From contig NC_084493.1 in assembly GCF_030035675.1 (NCBI RefSeq), positions 25,426,203 to 25,490,202 of the forward strand: 64,000 nt of DNA, given 5' to 3'. This stretch comes from Rhineura floridana (taxonomy: Eukaryota > Chordata > Lepidosauria > Squamata > Rhineuridae). The notes beneath the pieces are model-generated. The model saw nothing but the letters and a program-made list of their open reading frames with translations, searched no databases and was not told the origin of the DNA. A program made the translations under genes and the position numbers. Within the stretch, counting starts at the first letter, position 1; the number at the start of each line of letters is the position of its first letter. This document shows positions 1 through 11,200 of this stretch, piece after piece.

Positions 1-312
1 AGGTTTTGGAGCCGCTTTGGTGACCCTGGTGGATGAACATTGCAGGGAGAGAGACAGCAGGGAGGGGAGGGCAGTGTGAGCCTTTTGATTCTTCTGGGCT
101 TCTTGGCAGTGTTCAGTGTCATTTGACCTTGGCATCCTTCTGCAATGTCAGTAAACATCAAGGGCGCTACTTCACAGTGGAAATGTCAGCCTGGACTGTG
201 CTTGCACAAAGTGTAATTCAAATAGTTGTGTGCTCTATACCAGCAGGTTTTCAAACTTCCTGGCTTCGGGGGGAAAAGTTCAAGGGAACACTTCCCTGCT
301 GTGTCAAATCAG

Positions 313-512
313 ATTGTAGCTCAGGGGAAGAACCCCTGTTTTGCATGCAGAAGGTCCCTGGTTCAATCTCTGGCATCTCCAGCTAGGACCTGGAGAGACC
401 CCCTGTCTGAAAACATGGACACCTGCTCTCTGCCTGTCAGTGTAGACAATACTGATCTAGATGGACCAATTGTGGTCTCACTCAGTATAAATGATGTTCC
501 TTTGTTCCTATG
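313..512 (+). repeat. tRNA-derived SINE copy
   Basis: Starts with a pol III promoter-like head (TAGCTCAGGGG as A box, GGTTCAATCTC as B box). It continues into the body shared by about ten copies in this window (CATCTCCAG, then TGTAGACAATACTGA and TAGATGGACCAA). It resembles a tRNA only in the promoter boxes and is not a tRNA gene. The family name was not determined. Confidence 0.8.
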
Positions 513-749
513 ACAGGTATTTTCCCAAAGAAGGTTTGCAGTCGCTTGTAAAAGGTAACCTTCCTTCATAATGCCAAGACTGTTTCGAGGGCTCTGACCA
601 ATGTTAAAATGCTGGCTATATGATCCATGGCTAAAAGCACTGCAGAAGCTCGTAACTGCTCTGCATCCTTCGTATTTCCCCTCCTCTGATTCTGGGAAAG
701 CTGACAATTTTCTTTTAAAAAATCTTCCTCCATTAGAGGGTCATCTAAG

Positions 750-930
750 GACATAAGAAGAGCGCTGCTGGATCAGGTCGGTGGTCCATCTAGTCCAGCA
801 TCCTGTTCTTACAGTGGCCAACAAGGTGCTTATGGGATGCCTGAAAGCAGGGCTTGAGCATAGCAGCACTCTCCCCTCCTGCAGTTTCCTGCAACTAGTA
901 TTCAGAAGCATGCTGCCTCTGACCATGAGC
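750..930 (+). repeat. Family B dispersed repeat (GCTGGATCAGG...)
   Basis: Carries the recurrent order GCTGGATCAGG, CCATCTAGTCCAGCATCCTGTT, CAGTGGCCAAC, then CTGCCTCTGACC. The same order recurs near 7290, 15044, 26000, 35240, 49265, 58525 and 62400. Class is not certain; it could be a SINE or the 3' part of a LINE. Confidence 0.7.
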
Positions 931-1006
931 CACTATAAGGCACTATGGCCTTGTTCACGCAATACCGCTCTCCAGGGCAACAGTCACCATCTAGTTTAAT
1001 TTCAGC

Positions 1007-1432
1007 TAGGAATGGATCTGTCAGTTTCAGTTCTCTCAGTTTCTCATTTTTCCAGTCTCAGTTCTCCACATTTCTGCAGAAATACAATTTTTTTAATCCT
1101 CATGAAAATTCTCCAGCATTTTAGTGCGAATTTCTCCTAATAAACACATTTTTCTATGCAGTTTTGACTAATGTACACATTTTTGCAAGCAATTTCTCCT
1201 AATATAATGCATTTTGTATGTTATTTTCACTCATATGTTCATCTTTATGCACACTTTGCCCTACTTATGCAGTTTTGTAAACGTTGTTTGGTTGAAGAAT
1301 TGCATTACAAAATCTGGATAAGTGCAAATTTGGAAGGATGGCTGTGTTTTGGTTTTCGTATTGCTTTGGAAAGTGTGGATTTGATAAATTCAGCTTTAAA
1401 TGCAAACTGATTGAATTTCTCACCCATCCCTA
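1007..1432 (+). mobile_element. Family A hAT-like MITE, copy 1
   Basis: About 426 bp bounded by TAGGAATGG and CATCCCTA. Flanks ATTTCAGC (999-1006) and ATTTCGGC (1433-1440) are an 8-bp target duplication with one mismatch, as expected for hAT transposition. There is no coding capacity. The interior is a run of degenerate units of about 33 bp containing CACATTTTTG or GCATTTTG. Confidence 0.8.
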
Positions 1433-1619
1433 ATTTCGGCAGATACGTGCTGAAGGTCTAGAGAGCTATCAAACTTCCCTGCTCAGGATCAAACATCCTA
1501 CCCAATTCTTTTTAATTTCCTTCAATGCTGCAAGCCGATCCAATACTCCTATAATATCTTGATTGCTGCTATCTGATTTCTTGCAAGTTGGAACCATTTC
1601 CTCACCTTGATACCAGGGG

Positions 1620-1806
1620 ACAGGCTGTAGCTCAGTGGCAGAGCCACTGCATGCAGAAGGTCCCAGGTTCAATCCCTGGCATCTCCAGGTAGGGCTGCGA
1701 AGGACTTCTCCCTGAAATCCTCGAGAGCTGCTGCCAGTCAGTGTACACAATACTCAGCTAAATGGACCAATGGTCTGACTCGGTCTAAGGCAGCTTCCTG
1801 TGTTGC
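1620..1806 (+). repeat. tRNA-derived SINE copy
   Basis: The best-preserved promoter head in the window: TGTAGCTCAGTGG (A box) and GGTTCAATCCC (B box). The shared body follows, ending near AAGGCAGCTTCCTGTG. No cloverleaf could be drawn beyond the two boxes, so it is not called a tRNA gene. Confidence 0.85.
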
Positions 1807-1873
1807 AGTTCAGCAAAACTTTTTGGAGTCTTTGGTGTGGGGGCTTTCCAGTGTATTGCACAGTTTATCACAG

Positions 1874-3715
1874 GTTTATTTATTTATTTATTTGATTTAT
1901 ATCCCGCCCTTCCTCCCAGCAGGACAGAAGTCGTGAGTCCTCAGTGCAGTGAGCTCTTGGCCCTCAGGGTTCATTCCCTTGAGGTCAAGGTGGCTGACCT
2001 GGAGAAGCTGAGAGAGGCAGAGGGGATGGTGGACAAGGCCGTTGGGGATGTGTCTTGCTCCCAGGATGGCAGGTCCCCGGCTGTCATGGAAAATGAGGGT
2101 CTCAGGAAGTGAGAGTGTCATTCTGAGGAAGAGATGAATGATCCTTTAGGAAGGAGAGACTGGAAGAGGAAAGGAAAGCCCCCAGGTGGGAGGGTCTGCC
2201 ATTTTCTGTGAGGGCGGGAGAATTAAGCACGACTTTTGTATAGAGACTAGACTGTACTTGTACATTGTTTTTGTATTTTATATATCTTGCTTCTGATTTC
2301 CCTTTCCCTTAATTATATCTTAGGTTGCTGCTGTTATATATGCATGACATTTTACAGTTGAACCCAAGATAAGTAGGTAATAGCTTACATTGTGAGACTT
2401 TGTATTTTACTGAGTATTTCTCATTATAATTGCTTTAATTTTTTATATTGTATAGATATTACGTTAAGTATTGATATATATATATATATATTTCCATTTT
2501 GTGTTGTAAACCACCCTGGGGTCTCTTGAGGAAGGGTGGTATATAAATGGAAATAAATAAATACGGACCCATTCCTTGGGGGTTGAGCAGCTATCCTCGC
2601 ATGCCAAGGATACTCCTCTGGGGGATGGAGGGTTCCGAAGAGTGGGAGATTTGATTATTAGGTACATAGATAGCTGGGTGTGTGATGGGCATGTGGACTG
2701 CAGGGTGAATTGCTCACCTTCTGTGAAGGTGGCAGATGTTGCCCATCTAAATAGAGGTCTTGGTGCATGCTGACACCAATGGCATGGGGAAATGTAGTCA
2801 GGAAGTCCTGGAGGCAAAATTTAGATTGCTTGGTTGGTTGCTGAGAGCCAGCACCTTCAAGGTAACTTTCTCTGAAATGCTACCATTTTGACCCATGCAG
2901 GGCAAGCTAGACTGGTGCAGCTTTGTAGTCTCAATACATGAATGAGACGATGGTGTTGGGAAGAGAGGTTTGGCTTTGTTAGGTACTGGGGAATGTTTTG
3001 GGATGAGCTGGGCCTGTACAAAAGGGAACCAGGATGGAACCAGACTGCTGACGCTTAAAATCAAAAAGATAGCAGAACAGGTTTTAAACTGATTGCGCGG
3101 GGGGTAGGGGGAAAGCTGATAAGAGCTGAGGAGAGCCTGTTTTGGAACAACCCCCAGGATGAAGATGTAATCATTTAAATGGGGGGGGGGAAGGGTAGAA
3201 CTAGGCATTGATAGTGCAGGGGCACATGGCAGCAATTCAGAGAGGCCAAAGGAGAGAATGAAATGTGAGAGATGCTGTATATAAGTGTTTGTATGCTATT
3301 GCTAGAAGCCTCTGAGCCAAGGGTCAAGCCTGAGTGCATGGTCTTAGAGGACAGCATGGATATAGTGGGCGTAATGGGAACATGGTGGAATGGGGACAAC
3401 CAGTGGGACATGGTTATCTCTGGACATTTGGAAGGACAGGGAAGGGTATACTAGAGATGGTGTTACTCTGCGTCAAAGAGGAGATGGAGTCCAACCAGCT
3501 AGAAACCATAAAAGGGGCAGACTCCACCACAGAATCATGGTGAATGGTGATACTGAAACCCGAGAGTATGCTAGCACCAGAGGCATGCTAGTGTCCCCCT
3601 GACCAATCTGTCCAGGGTGATCTTGAGAGGGAGAATGAAACCGAGGAGGCACCCCAAAGGGGAAATGCTGTCGTAATAGGTGATTTCAATTACTCCTATT
3701 GTCCTCAGAGAGATA
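1874..3715 (+). mobile_element. Decayed CR1-clade LINE, ORF1 region, with interposed 3' tail
   Basis: A short minus-oriented CR1 tail (ATTT repeats, then ATCCCGCCC) opens the block. From about 1950 a coiled-coil-like stretch (LALRVHSLEVKVADLEKL) is followed, after an inserted tail at about 2220-2566 ending in AAATAAATAAATA, by a region reading VGDLIIR near 2645. That resembles the SGNH-type esterase of CR1-clade ORF1. GDFNYSYCP near 3680 resembles the start of an endonuclease domain. Many stops and frame changes make it a relic. Exact subfamily and boundaries are inferred. Confidence 0.6.
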
Positions 3716-3719
3716 AAAT

Positions 3720-3892
3720 TCCCAGAGTTCCTTGGGAAGAGGGATTGACGGTTAAATCACCCTGAAAATTGTAGCTTTGTGAGGAGAACAGGGGTCTCCG
3801 AACAATTCTCAGCACCCTTCACAAACTCCCCTTAAGCCATGACTGTTTAAAGTGGTATGATACTGCTTCAAATGTACATTGCAGATGGGGCC
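3720..3892 (+). repeat. Family E palindromic MITE fragment
   Basis: Contains CCCAGAGTTCC, then CTCAGCACCCTTCACAAACT and AAGCCATGACTGTTTAAAGTGGTATGA, the right half of a repeat seen at 11866, 18360 and 41103. The halves are imperfect inverted copies of each other. Confidence 0.6.
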
Positions 3893-4125
3893 CAGAGTTC
3901 TGTTTCCATGGTGCCCAACCAGATGCCTCTGGGAAGCCTGTAGGCAGACATGACAACAACCCTGCCCTTCCTTCCAGCACCTGGTATTCTGAATCTGGGG
4001 GAGGGGGTGTTATGTGGCAAGTTATACTCTTTGCCCCTTCAGGTTGTTCCATCTCTAACATGCTGGGGCTGGTGGGAGTTATCCAAAACATGGGGAGGGC
4101 ACCAGGTTGGGGAAGGCTCTTCTGC
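3893..4125 (+). repeat. Family C-like MITE fragment
   Basis: The segment ending GGAGGGCACCAGGTTGGGGAAGGCT matches the right end of the repeat at 30146. The left part includes TGCCCAACCAGATGCCTCTGGGAAGCC of family B type, so this is a composite. Confidence 0.45.
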
Positions 4126-4194
4126 AAGTAACGCATTCTGTTTGCAAAGTGAGGTCATGATCCAGAATGAAGGGACTCTTTATGCCAATAAGGC

Positions 4195-4850
4195 TTAAAA
4201 ATTCTATTGAAATGATGAAACCATAAAATATCGGGCAATCAATTCTGTGATGCATTCTGCTTCAGGTCTTGGAAGGTAAGTTGCAAAAAAGTGGTATCTG
4301 ATAAGACTGCAAGTTCCTCTAAGAAGAGCAGTGTCAAACAGATGCAGAGTGGATTAGGAAGGATGCATGTGGCAAAGTATCACAACAATAAAATATAGGT
4401 TACAATAAATCAAATCATCCCAAAACACAACATCATTAAAAACAAACAAACAAAGGAGATGGTATCAAAACAGTAAGAAATTTGGAATGGAATTATGATA
4501 TGTAAATTGACTGCTATTCTTAAAGGTAACAAAACTATGATACATTTGTTTGGATTACTGAACTAAAAAAAAAGAATTAAGATGTGTCAGAGTAAGAAGA
4601 TCCCCAATGACAATTTGAACCTACAAAACCTTTTAGTGTTATGATGTTGAGTGTGGATATTTAGATTTAATTTGCAATAAGCTTTCTGGTTTAACTATTT
4701 CCAAGTCTATTATTATTATTGTTGTTGTTTGTTTTGTTTTGGTAATCTTGTGCATATTTTTCTTCAAATCTTGCTCAAATAAATAATATTGCAAAAGGAG
4801 GAGGGAGAATGGGCAGGGATTTCAAGCCTCATGCAACTGGATGATCTGCA
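4195..4850. other. AT-rich upstream flank of CYP11A1
   Basis: No gene and no repeat family recognised. The sequence is AT-rich with short TTA/TTG runs near 4710. Distal regulatory sites may lie here, but none could be supported by eye. Confidence 0.4.
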
Positions 4851-4851
4851 T

Positions 4852-4881
4852 CCTTGAGACGGCAGCCCAACAGCTATAAAA
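4852..4881 (+). promoter_or_regulatory. CYP11A1 core promoter: TATA box and candidate SF-1 half-site
   Basis: TATAAAA lies at 4875-4881, about 113 bases upstream of the start codon, and predicts transcription from near 4905. CCTTGA at 4852-4857 is the complement of TCAAGG, the core of the NR5A1 (SF-1) site that sits just upstream of the TATA box in mammalian CYP11A1 promoters. The match to the full nine-base site is partial, so the SF-1 assignment is an inference. Confidence 0.65.
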
Positions 4882-4993
4882 GCCTGATCTTCAGAGACCT
4901 TGTATCACTTTCAAAGGATTTATCTTCCACAGCTGGCTGCTTAGTTCATCCCTTCCCCCTATCCCCCTCCTCATTTTTTCTTCTTCTGTTGCA

Positions 4994-5286
4994 ATGTTAG
5001 CCAGACATCGTCTCTGTATGCCTGTTGTGGGTGTCCCCAGTAGCCTGAGGATTTTATACTGGTGTGAAAATACCCACTTCGTTGGCCACCAGCGCTGCAG
5101 AGTCCATACAGCTGGAGAGTTGTACCCTTCTCCTTTTCAAGGAAAAGTGGCCAGGCCATTTAGTGAATTACCTGGCAACTGGAAAACCAGCTGGTTCAAC
5201 CTGTATAACTTCTGGAAGGAAGATGGGTTCCATAATGTCCACAACATGATGATCCACAAGTTTCAGAAATTTGGGCCTATTTACAG
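4994..5286 (+). CDS. CYP11A1: CYP11A1 exon 1
   Basis: Starts at ATG 4994 in a GCAATGT context (G at -3), the first ATG after the predicted transcription start. It encodes the transit peptide and the mature N-terminus through FQKFGPIY, close to human FQKYGPIY. The donor GTAAGG starts at 5287 after two bases of an Arg codon (phase 2). A family A MITE begins only 39 bases into the intron. Confidence 0.95.
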
Positions 5287-8200
5287 GTAAGGGGTTCTCT
5301 TTAGGGTGTGATATTCGAATCAGAGTAGGGATGGAAAGATCTGTCAATTTCAGTTCTCTCAATTTCTCATTTTTCCAATCTTAAATTCATTTCTCCACAT
5401 TTCTGCAGCAATTTGTGTCTGTGTGTTTTTAAAACCCTCATGAAAATTCTCTAGCATTTTAGTGTGAATTTTTCCTAATAAACATGTTTTTGCAGGCAGT
5501 TTTCACTGATATACACATTTTTCCAAGCCGTTTCTCATCATATAATGCATTTTGCATGTTATTTTCACCCGTATATTCATTTTTATGCAAACGTTCCCCT
5601 AATATATGCATTTATTACACGTTCCCCTAATATATGCATATATATGTTTGTAAATATTGTTTAGTTGGCAAACTGCATTGCAAAATTCAGATGAGTTTGA
5701 ATGTCACAGGATGGCTGTGTTTTAGTTCTCATATTGTTTCGCAAAGTGTGAATTTGATAAGTTTGGCTTTATATGCAATTCTCACCCATCCCTAGTTCAG
5801 AGGGCCACTTAAGACTAAGGCTGCATACACACCATACATTTAAAGCACATTTAAAGCACATGACTTCTTTCAAGGTATTCTGGGAATTGCAGTTTACCAT
5901 GCACAGAGCTACAGTTCCCAACACCCTTGAGAGTTCCCAGGATTCTTTGGGCTTTAAATGTGCTTTAAGTACACAGTTTATGAAGGCTTGCTTCAGCCAC
6001 AGAAGGTTAATACTTGCCTGTCTTATGGTAGCCACAGCAGCTACAGTATATTTAACCATCAAATTCAATTGCATTTTACTCATGTAGCAACTTTGTGCAA
6101 CCACAAAGAGGCAATTGTGTGGTGCTGTTGCCACAGGTTTTCCATCCCGGCCCTATGAAGAGGTAGTAATAAATACATTGTGTTGTAGGAGGCAATTGCA
6201 GCCCTACTGAAAGTTAAGAATGGAAAGATATGTCAATTTCAGTTCTCTCAATTTCTTATTTTTCCAATCTTAAATTCAGTCCTCCACATTTCTGCAGCAA
6301 TTTGCTTTTTAAAAAAAAATCCTCATGAAAAGTGTTCAGCATTTTATTGTGCATTTCTCCTAATAAACACATTTTTGTATGCAGTTTTGATTAATGTACA
6401 CATTTTTGCAGCAATTTCCCCCAATATAATGCATTTTTGTATGTTATACATATTGTAAACATTTGGTTGGAGAATTGCATCCAGCTAAGTCCAAATTTTG
6501 AAAGATGGCTGTGTTTCAGAACACGTGAACTTGGTAGATTTAGCTTTAAAGGCAAACTGAATTGAATTTCTCCTCCATCCCTACCCAGCGTAGACCCATT
6601 AAAAGTAATGAACACAGCTAACTTAGATGCATCAATTTCACTGGTTTACTCTGAGCAGAACTTAGTTAGATTAAAAGGAATTGCAATAATAAATATTAGC
6701 ATCAATAATAAACTGGAATAGAAAGCAGTGTACCAGCAGGTGAGGGCTCAGTGTTTGAGATCACTAAAAGCCAAACTCATTTCTAGCCTTGCTATACTTT
6801 CCAGTGACTTAAGCGCTGCAATCCAATACACACTTACCTGTGGGTAAGTCCCATTGAACCCAAAGGACCTTACTTCTGCATAGACATGTATTGGATTTCA
6901 GCCTAAAGGTTGTATCCAAGTAAGTCCTAATCAGAGTAGACCCACTGAAATGAATGAACCTAAGCTAGTCATGTCCATTAACTGGGTACAGTCCTACGGC
7001 TGCATACGTACCATACATTTAAAGCACATTCCCATTCACCTAAGAATCCTGGGAAAGGCAATTGTTACGGATTCTGGGAACTGTTGCTCTGTGAGGAGTA
7101 AACTTTAATTTCCAGGATTCTTTTGGGTAGTCATGTGCTTTAAATGTGTGTTATAGTGTGGATGTGCTCAGAGTATTATGTGTATTTTAAGATATTATAA
7201 TAAATAAAAAGCTGGATAAACTGAGAAGAAGACAGTGCTCTGAAGCATGTGCAGAGAGCCTTTGGGACAAACTTTATTGTGCTAGCCGGATTCCTATGGG
7301 AAGCCCACAAGCAGGACTTCAGCACAATGGAACACACCCCTTTGACAGTGGAAGCAGAACTTAGCCCTCATGCCTAGTAGCCATCAGTCGTGTAGTGGCA
7401 AATTCAGAAGTGCAGGGTCCCTTCATGATAGTCACAGCCATGCCTCTCCCCCCTTTTTTGCTGCTGGGTTGAGATGCTCTGCAAAAATATCTACCCTAAG
7501 TTACCCTTTACTCCTTTAAAGTGCTCACTATGCTCACAATCATTGTGGATATTTTTTCTTCTTTTTCTTGATATCAAAGTTTGAAAACAGCCCTAGAGGA
7601 ATATGTGGAGTAAAAAAAATCCAATTGCTTTTTACAATTAGTTTCCAACTACTAAGTTAGTCTTTTCTATAGCAGCCAGTTAAAAAGTTTTCTCTTGATT
7701 GTCCAACAGTAATTTAATGACTGGTGTTCACACTAATTTTACTGTTAATGTGACCTTTACATTATGTAAGTTAACACACTCTCTGCATTGGGGAGTAGTG
7801 AGGGATAAGGTCACTCTGGCCCTCACATCCTCTCCTCCCGTGAGTGAGGGGGTATTGGTTGGTGCTATGTGCCCCACCTATGCCCCATTAGAATTGTGGC
7901 TGCCCCAACTAACAAGGAAGACTGGCTACACAGCTGACCTGGATTAGCCAGACTACATTGAAATCCCCTTTCAGCTGCAAAGATTATCAAATGATTTATG
8001 ATCTCCTTTTAAATCCAACCTGAAAAACTGAAACATCTGTTGAATTGCAATCAATCAATCAATCAATCAATCAATACTTTTTTTTTAAAAAGGTAAGATT
8101 TAATTTTAGCTCTGATTTGAGCTACCAGCGGCTTTCATATCTCAGGTCAATGAATTCCATAAGTCAATCATGCTTTGTAAGGAGGAAAGTTCCTGTTCTG

Positions 8201-11200
8201 TCCTGTGCTATCTGCCTAGTTGATGTAATCAGGCATGCATCTCCTCTCCGCCCCCCAATTGCCTTGCTGACAATTTCAGGAATGCTAGAAAGGGAAAGGG
8301 CCTTCAGAGAGAACATAGAAACAATGGAACACCTTATACTGAGTCCATCTAACTCAGTGGTCCTCCAGTGTTTCAGACACGGGTCTTTCTCAATCCTATC
8401 TGAAGGTGCCAGGGACTGAATTTAGGACCTTCTGCATGCATCCTTCTGGATGCCCTTCCCCTGTGGTGGAGGGGCTCTTCCATCCCTGAGATGAAGAGAC
8501 CCTTCTCCAAAGAAGGGAAGGTGGGGGTAAAGATCAGGAGGAATTCACCTGTAATCCACATATGTGTCTCTGTCATTCTTGAATCCAGAGGTTTCCAAAC
8601 TGTGGTCTGTGGACCACCAGTGGTCTGAGAGCTTCATTCAGGTGGTCTGCAACATGTCCGCATTAACTACTCCTATTGAGTTTTGATTGCATTTTGATTG
8701 CTTCTTTTATTTCTTGTATTGTATTTCATTTCATACAATTTGAATTCTCTGGAATGCATGTTGTAATGCAATAAAAGACAATACAAGAAATGAGTAAAGC
8801 AACTGAAATGCAATTAAAAATCATGCTGCATTTAGCACAGCGCATCGCAATGGCTACAACAGGCAGAAAACATCATTAAGTGGTCTGCTGGGATCCTCAG
8901 CAATTTTCAAGGGGTCTGTGGGGAAAAAGTTTGGGAATCCCTTGCCCTAATCCAGCATTGCTCACCTTGCAGGGAGAAACTGGGCACCTACGAAAGCGTC
9001 AACATCATCGATCCTGATGACGCTGCTGCTCTCTTTAAAGCTGAAGGCATGTACCCGGAGAGGTTCATGGTACCCCCTTGGACGGCCTACCGTGACTTCC
9101 GCAATAAAGCATATGGAGTGCTTCTCAAGTAAGGGCCTGCAAGATGTGTTGGTGGCAGGCCTGACATTGTGTGTTCAGGTAGTCTAAGGGGGATGGGAAT
9201 AATTTCAGAAAAATCAGGGCATATATATAGGTAGCCTAGCTAAAGGCATCTGCCAGAAATCCTGAGTGGGGCAAGGAGCATTGATTTTAATTGTAACTAC
9301 AAGTTGCTATCCTGACTCTCTGTTCTTGACACTCCTGAACCGCTACATGGTTCTCAAGTGGCACAACAAGGGCCATAGGAACCTGAGCTGTATAGGTGGT
9401 TTATTGCCTATATAGATAGTTGTTTTGGAGTGTGTGTGTGTTGCAACTGTTAAAAATTTGGAATCCAGAAAGTAATGGAGATCTACAAATCATTCAAAGA
9501 TCTGTCAATGAATCCCAATCTGTTTGTGTCCAAGATGGTTAACATCATTATATATTAATTACATATTCCAGAACGTATCTGTCAAACTTGGCCATGTGTG
9601 TGTGTGTGTGTGTGTGTGTGGAGTAGGGATGGACAGATCTGTCAATTTCAGTTCTCTCAGTTCCTCATTTTTCCAGTCTTAAATTCAGTTCTCTACATTT
9701 CTGCAGCAATTTGTAATTTTTTTAAAAAAAAATCCTCATGAAAATTCTACAGCATTTTAGCTCAAATTTCTCCTAATAAATTTTTTTGTATGCAGTTTGG
9801 ACTAATGTACACATTTTTTGCAAGCAATTCAACTTAATATTTTTGTATGCTATTTTCATAAATATATTCATTTTGTGCACACTTTCCTCTAATATATGCA
9901 TTTTTGTAAGACATTGCTTAGGTTGGAGCACTGCATAGCAAATTTGAATAAGTGTGAATTTTGAAGGATGGCTGTGTTTCAGTTCTCATGTTGTTTTGGA
10001 AAGTGCAGATTTGATATAACCTAGACTTAAAATGTAAACTTAATCAAATTTCTTGCCCACCCCTAAAGTGGAGATAGGAGTCCACCCCACCAGCTTGATC
10101 CAGTTCCCCACCCCTGCCTTATACAGTAGGCCAGAGGTTCCCAAACTGTGGTCCATGGACCACCAGTAGTCCACAAGTTTCATTCAATTGGCCTGTGGTA
10201 TGTCTGTGAATATGTGGTTGAAGATGGGAGATGGCTGTGACGATCCCACCTTTGGCTCCACCTGTCAGGTTCCCACCTGCTTGTGGCTACCGCCTTTCAC
10301 TAGGCACCACCTCAGGACACCACCAGTCAGGATCATCTTTTTTATTTTTTCTCACTCCGCTCTAGCACAGATCTCTCAAGATCCCACTGCTAGGTAGCAC
10401 CACCAGCCACTCCCTGTAAACAATACTGCTAGAGACTTCACCTTAGTCTCCCTATGGCTTGTTACTTTGTGTCTGGGTGCCCTTGCTGTCCACAACCCCC
10501 CTGTATCTTTGTCTATAAAGCATACAATCCTGGCTTGCTCTGGATACTTGCCGATGTTACAATTTCTTCCTTCACCTCTGCCACCATTAGATACAGTTTC
10601 CCTTCAGCCTTGGTAATTACCCTGCCCTCCCTTCTGGTCTGTATATCCCCAGCCAAGGATCAGGCTTTTGATAAACCAATAAAAGTATTTATTTGATAAC
10701 ACTAGGAAATAACAAGATTACTTTAGGAATGTTTAACAAGCGTATGGTTTCTTATGTTTCCAGTTATATATATTCTGTCCAAATAAAATCAGCCTAATAA
10801 AATCCAAACCTCCCTCAGAACTCTGTCAACTCAATCCCAACTGCCTCCCACTTCAACTCCTTTCCAATCCCTCTCCTCTCACCTCCCCCCAACAACCTCT
10901 CGTACTCAACTGTCATCCTCTCATTGATACCTTCAGCCATTCAAACACTCAGCCAATCATCATCCAACATTCTCCAGCATTCTAGTCCATGTACTCCCCC
11001 CTCTTACTCAATTCACTTACCATATATCCCTATATAAACCTGCACTTACCATATTTACAGTTTTTAACATATAAGGACATCACAATGGCACTTCCATCAC
11101 ATTCTATGTTCATATCCATTTTTATTTGTATTTTTATATTTATTCACTAATAGGCAAAAACCCCTTGTGGTTTAAGAATGTACCTATAGCCCACAGCCAT

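Noticed and set aside
313-1690. tRNA-like sequences with A and B boxes at 317 and 1627
   Set aside because: Only the promoter boxes resemble tRNA; no acceptor stem or anticodon arm pairs properly, and the sequence continues into a dispersed SINE body.
1871-2570. Possible host gene suggested by the coiled-coil stretch LALRVHSLEVKVADLEKL
   Set aside because: It is followed by LINE-type ORF1 and endonuclease-like relics and a LINE 3' tail, so a CR1-clade origin is far more likely.
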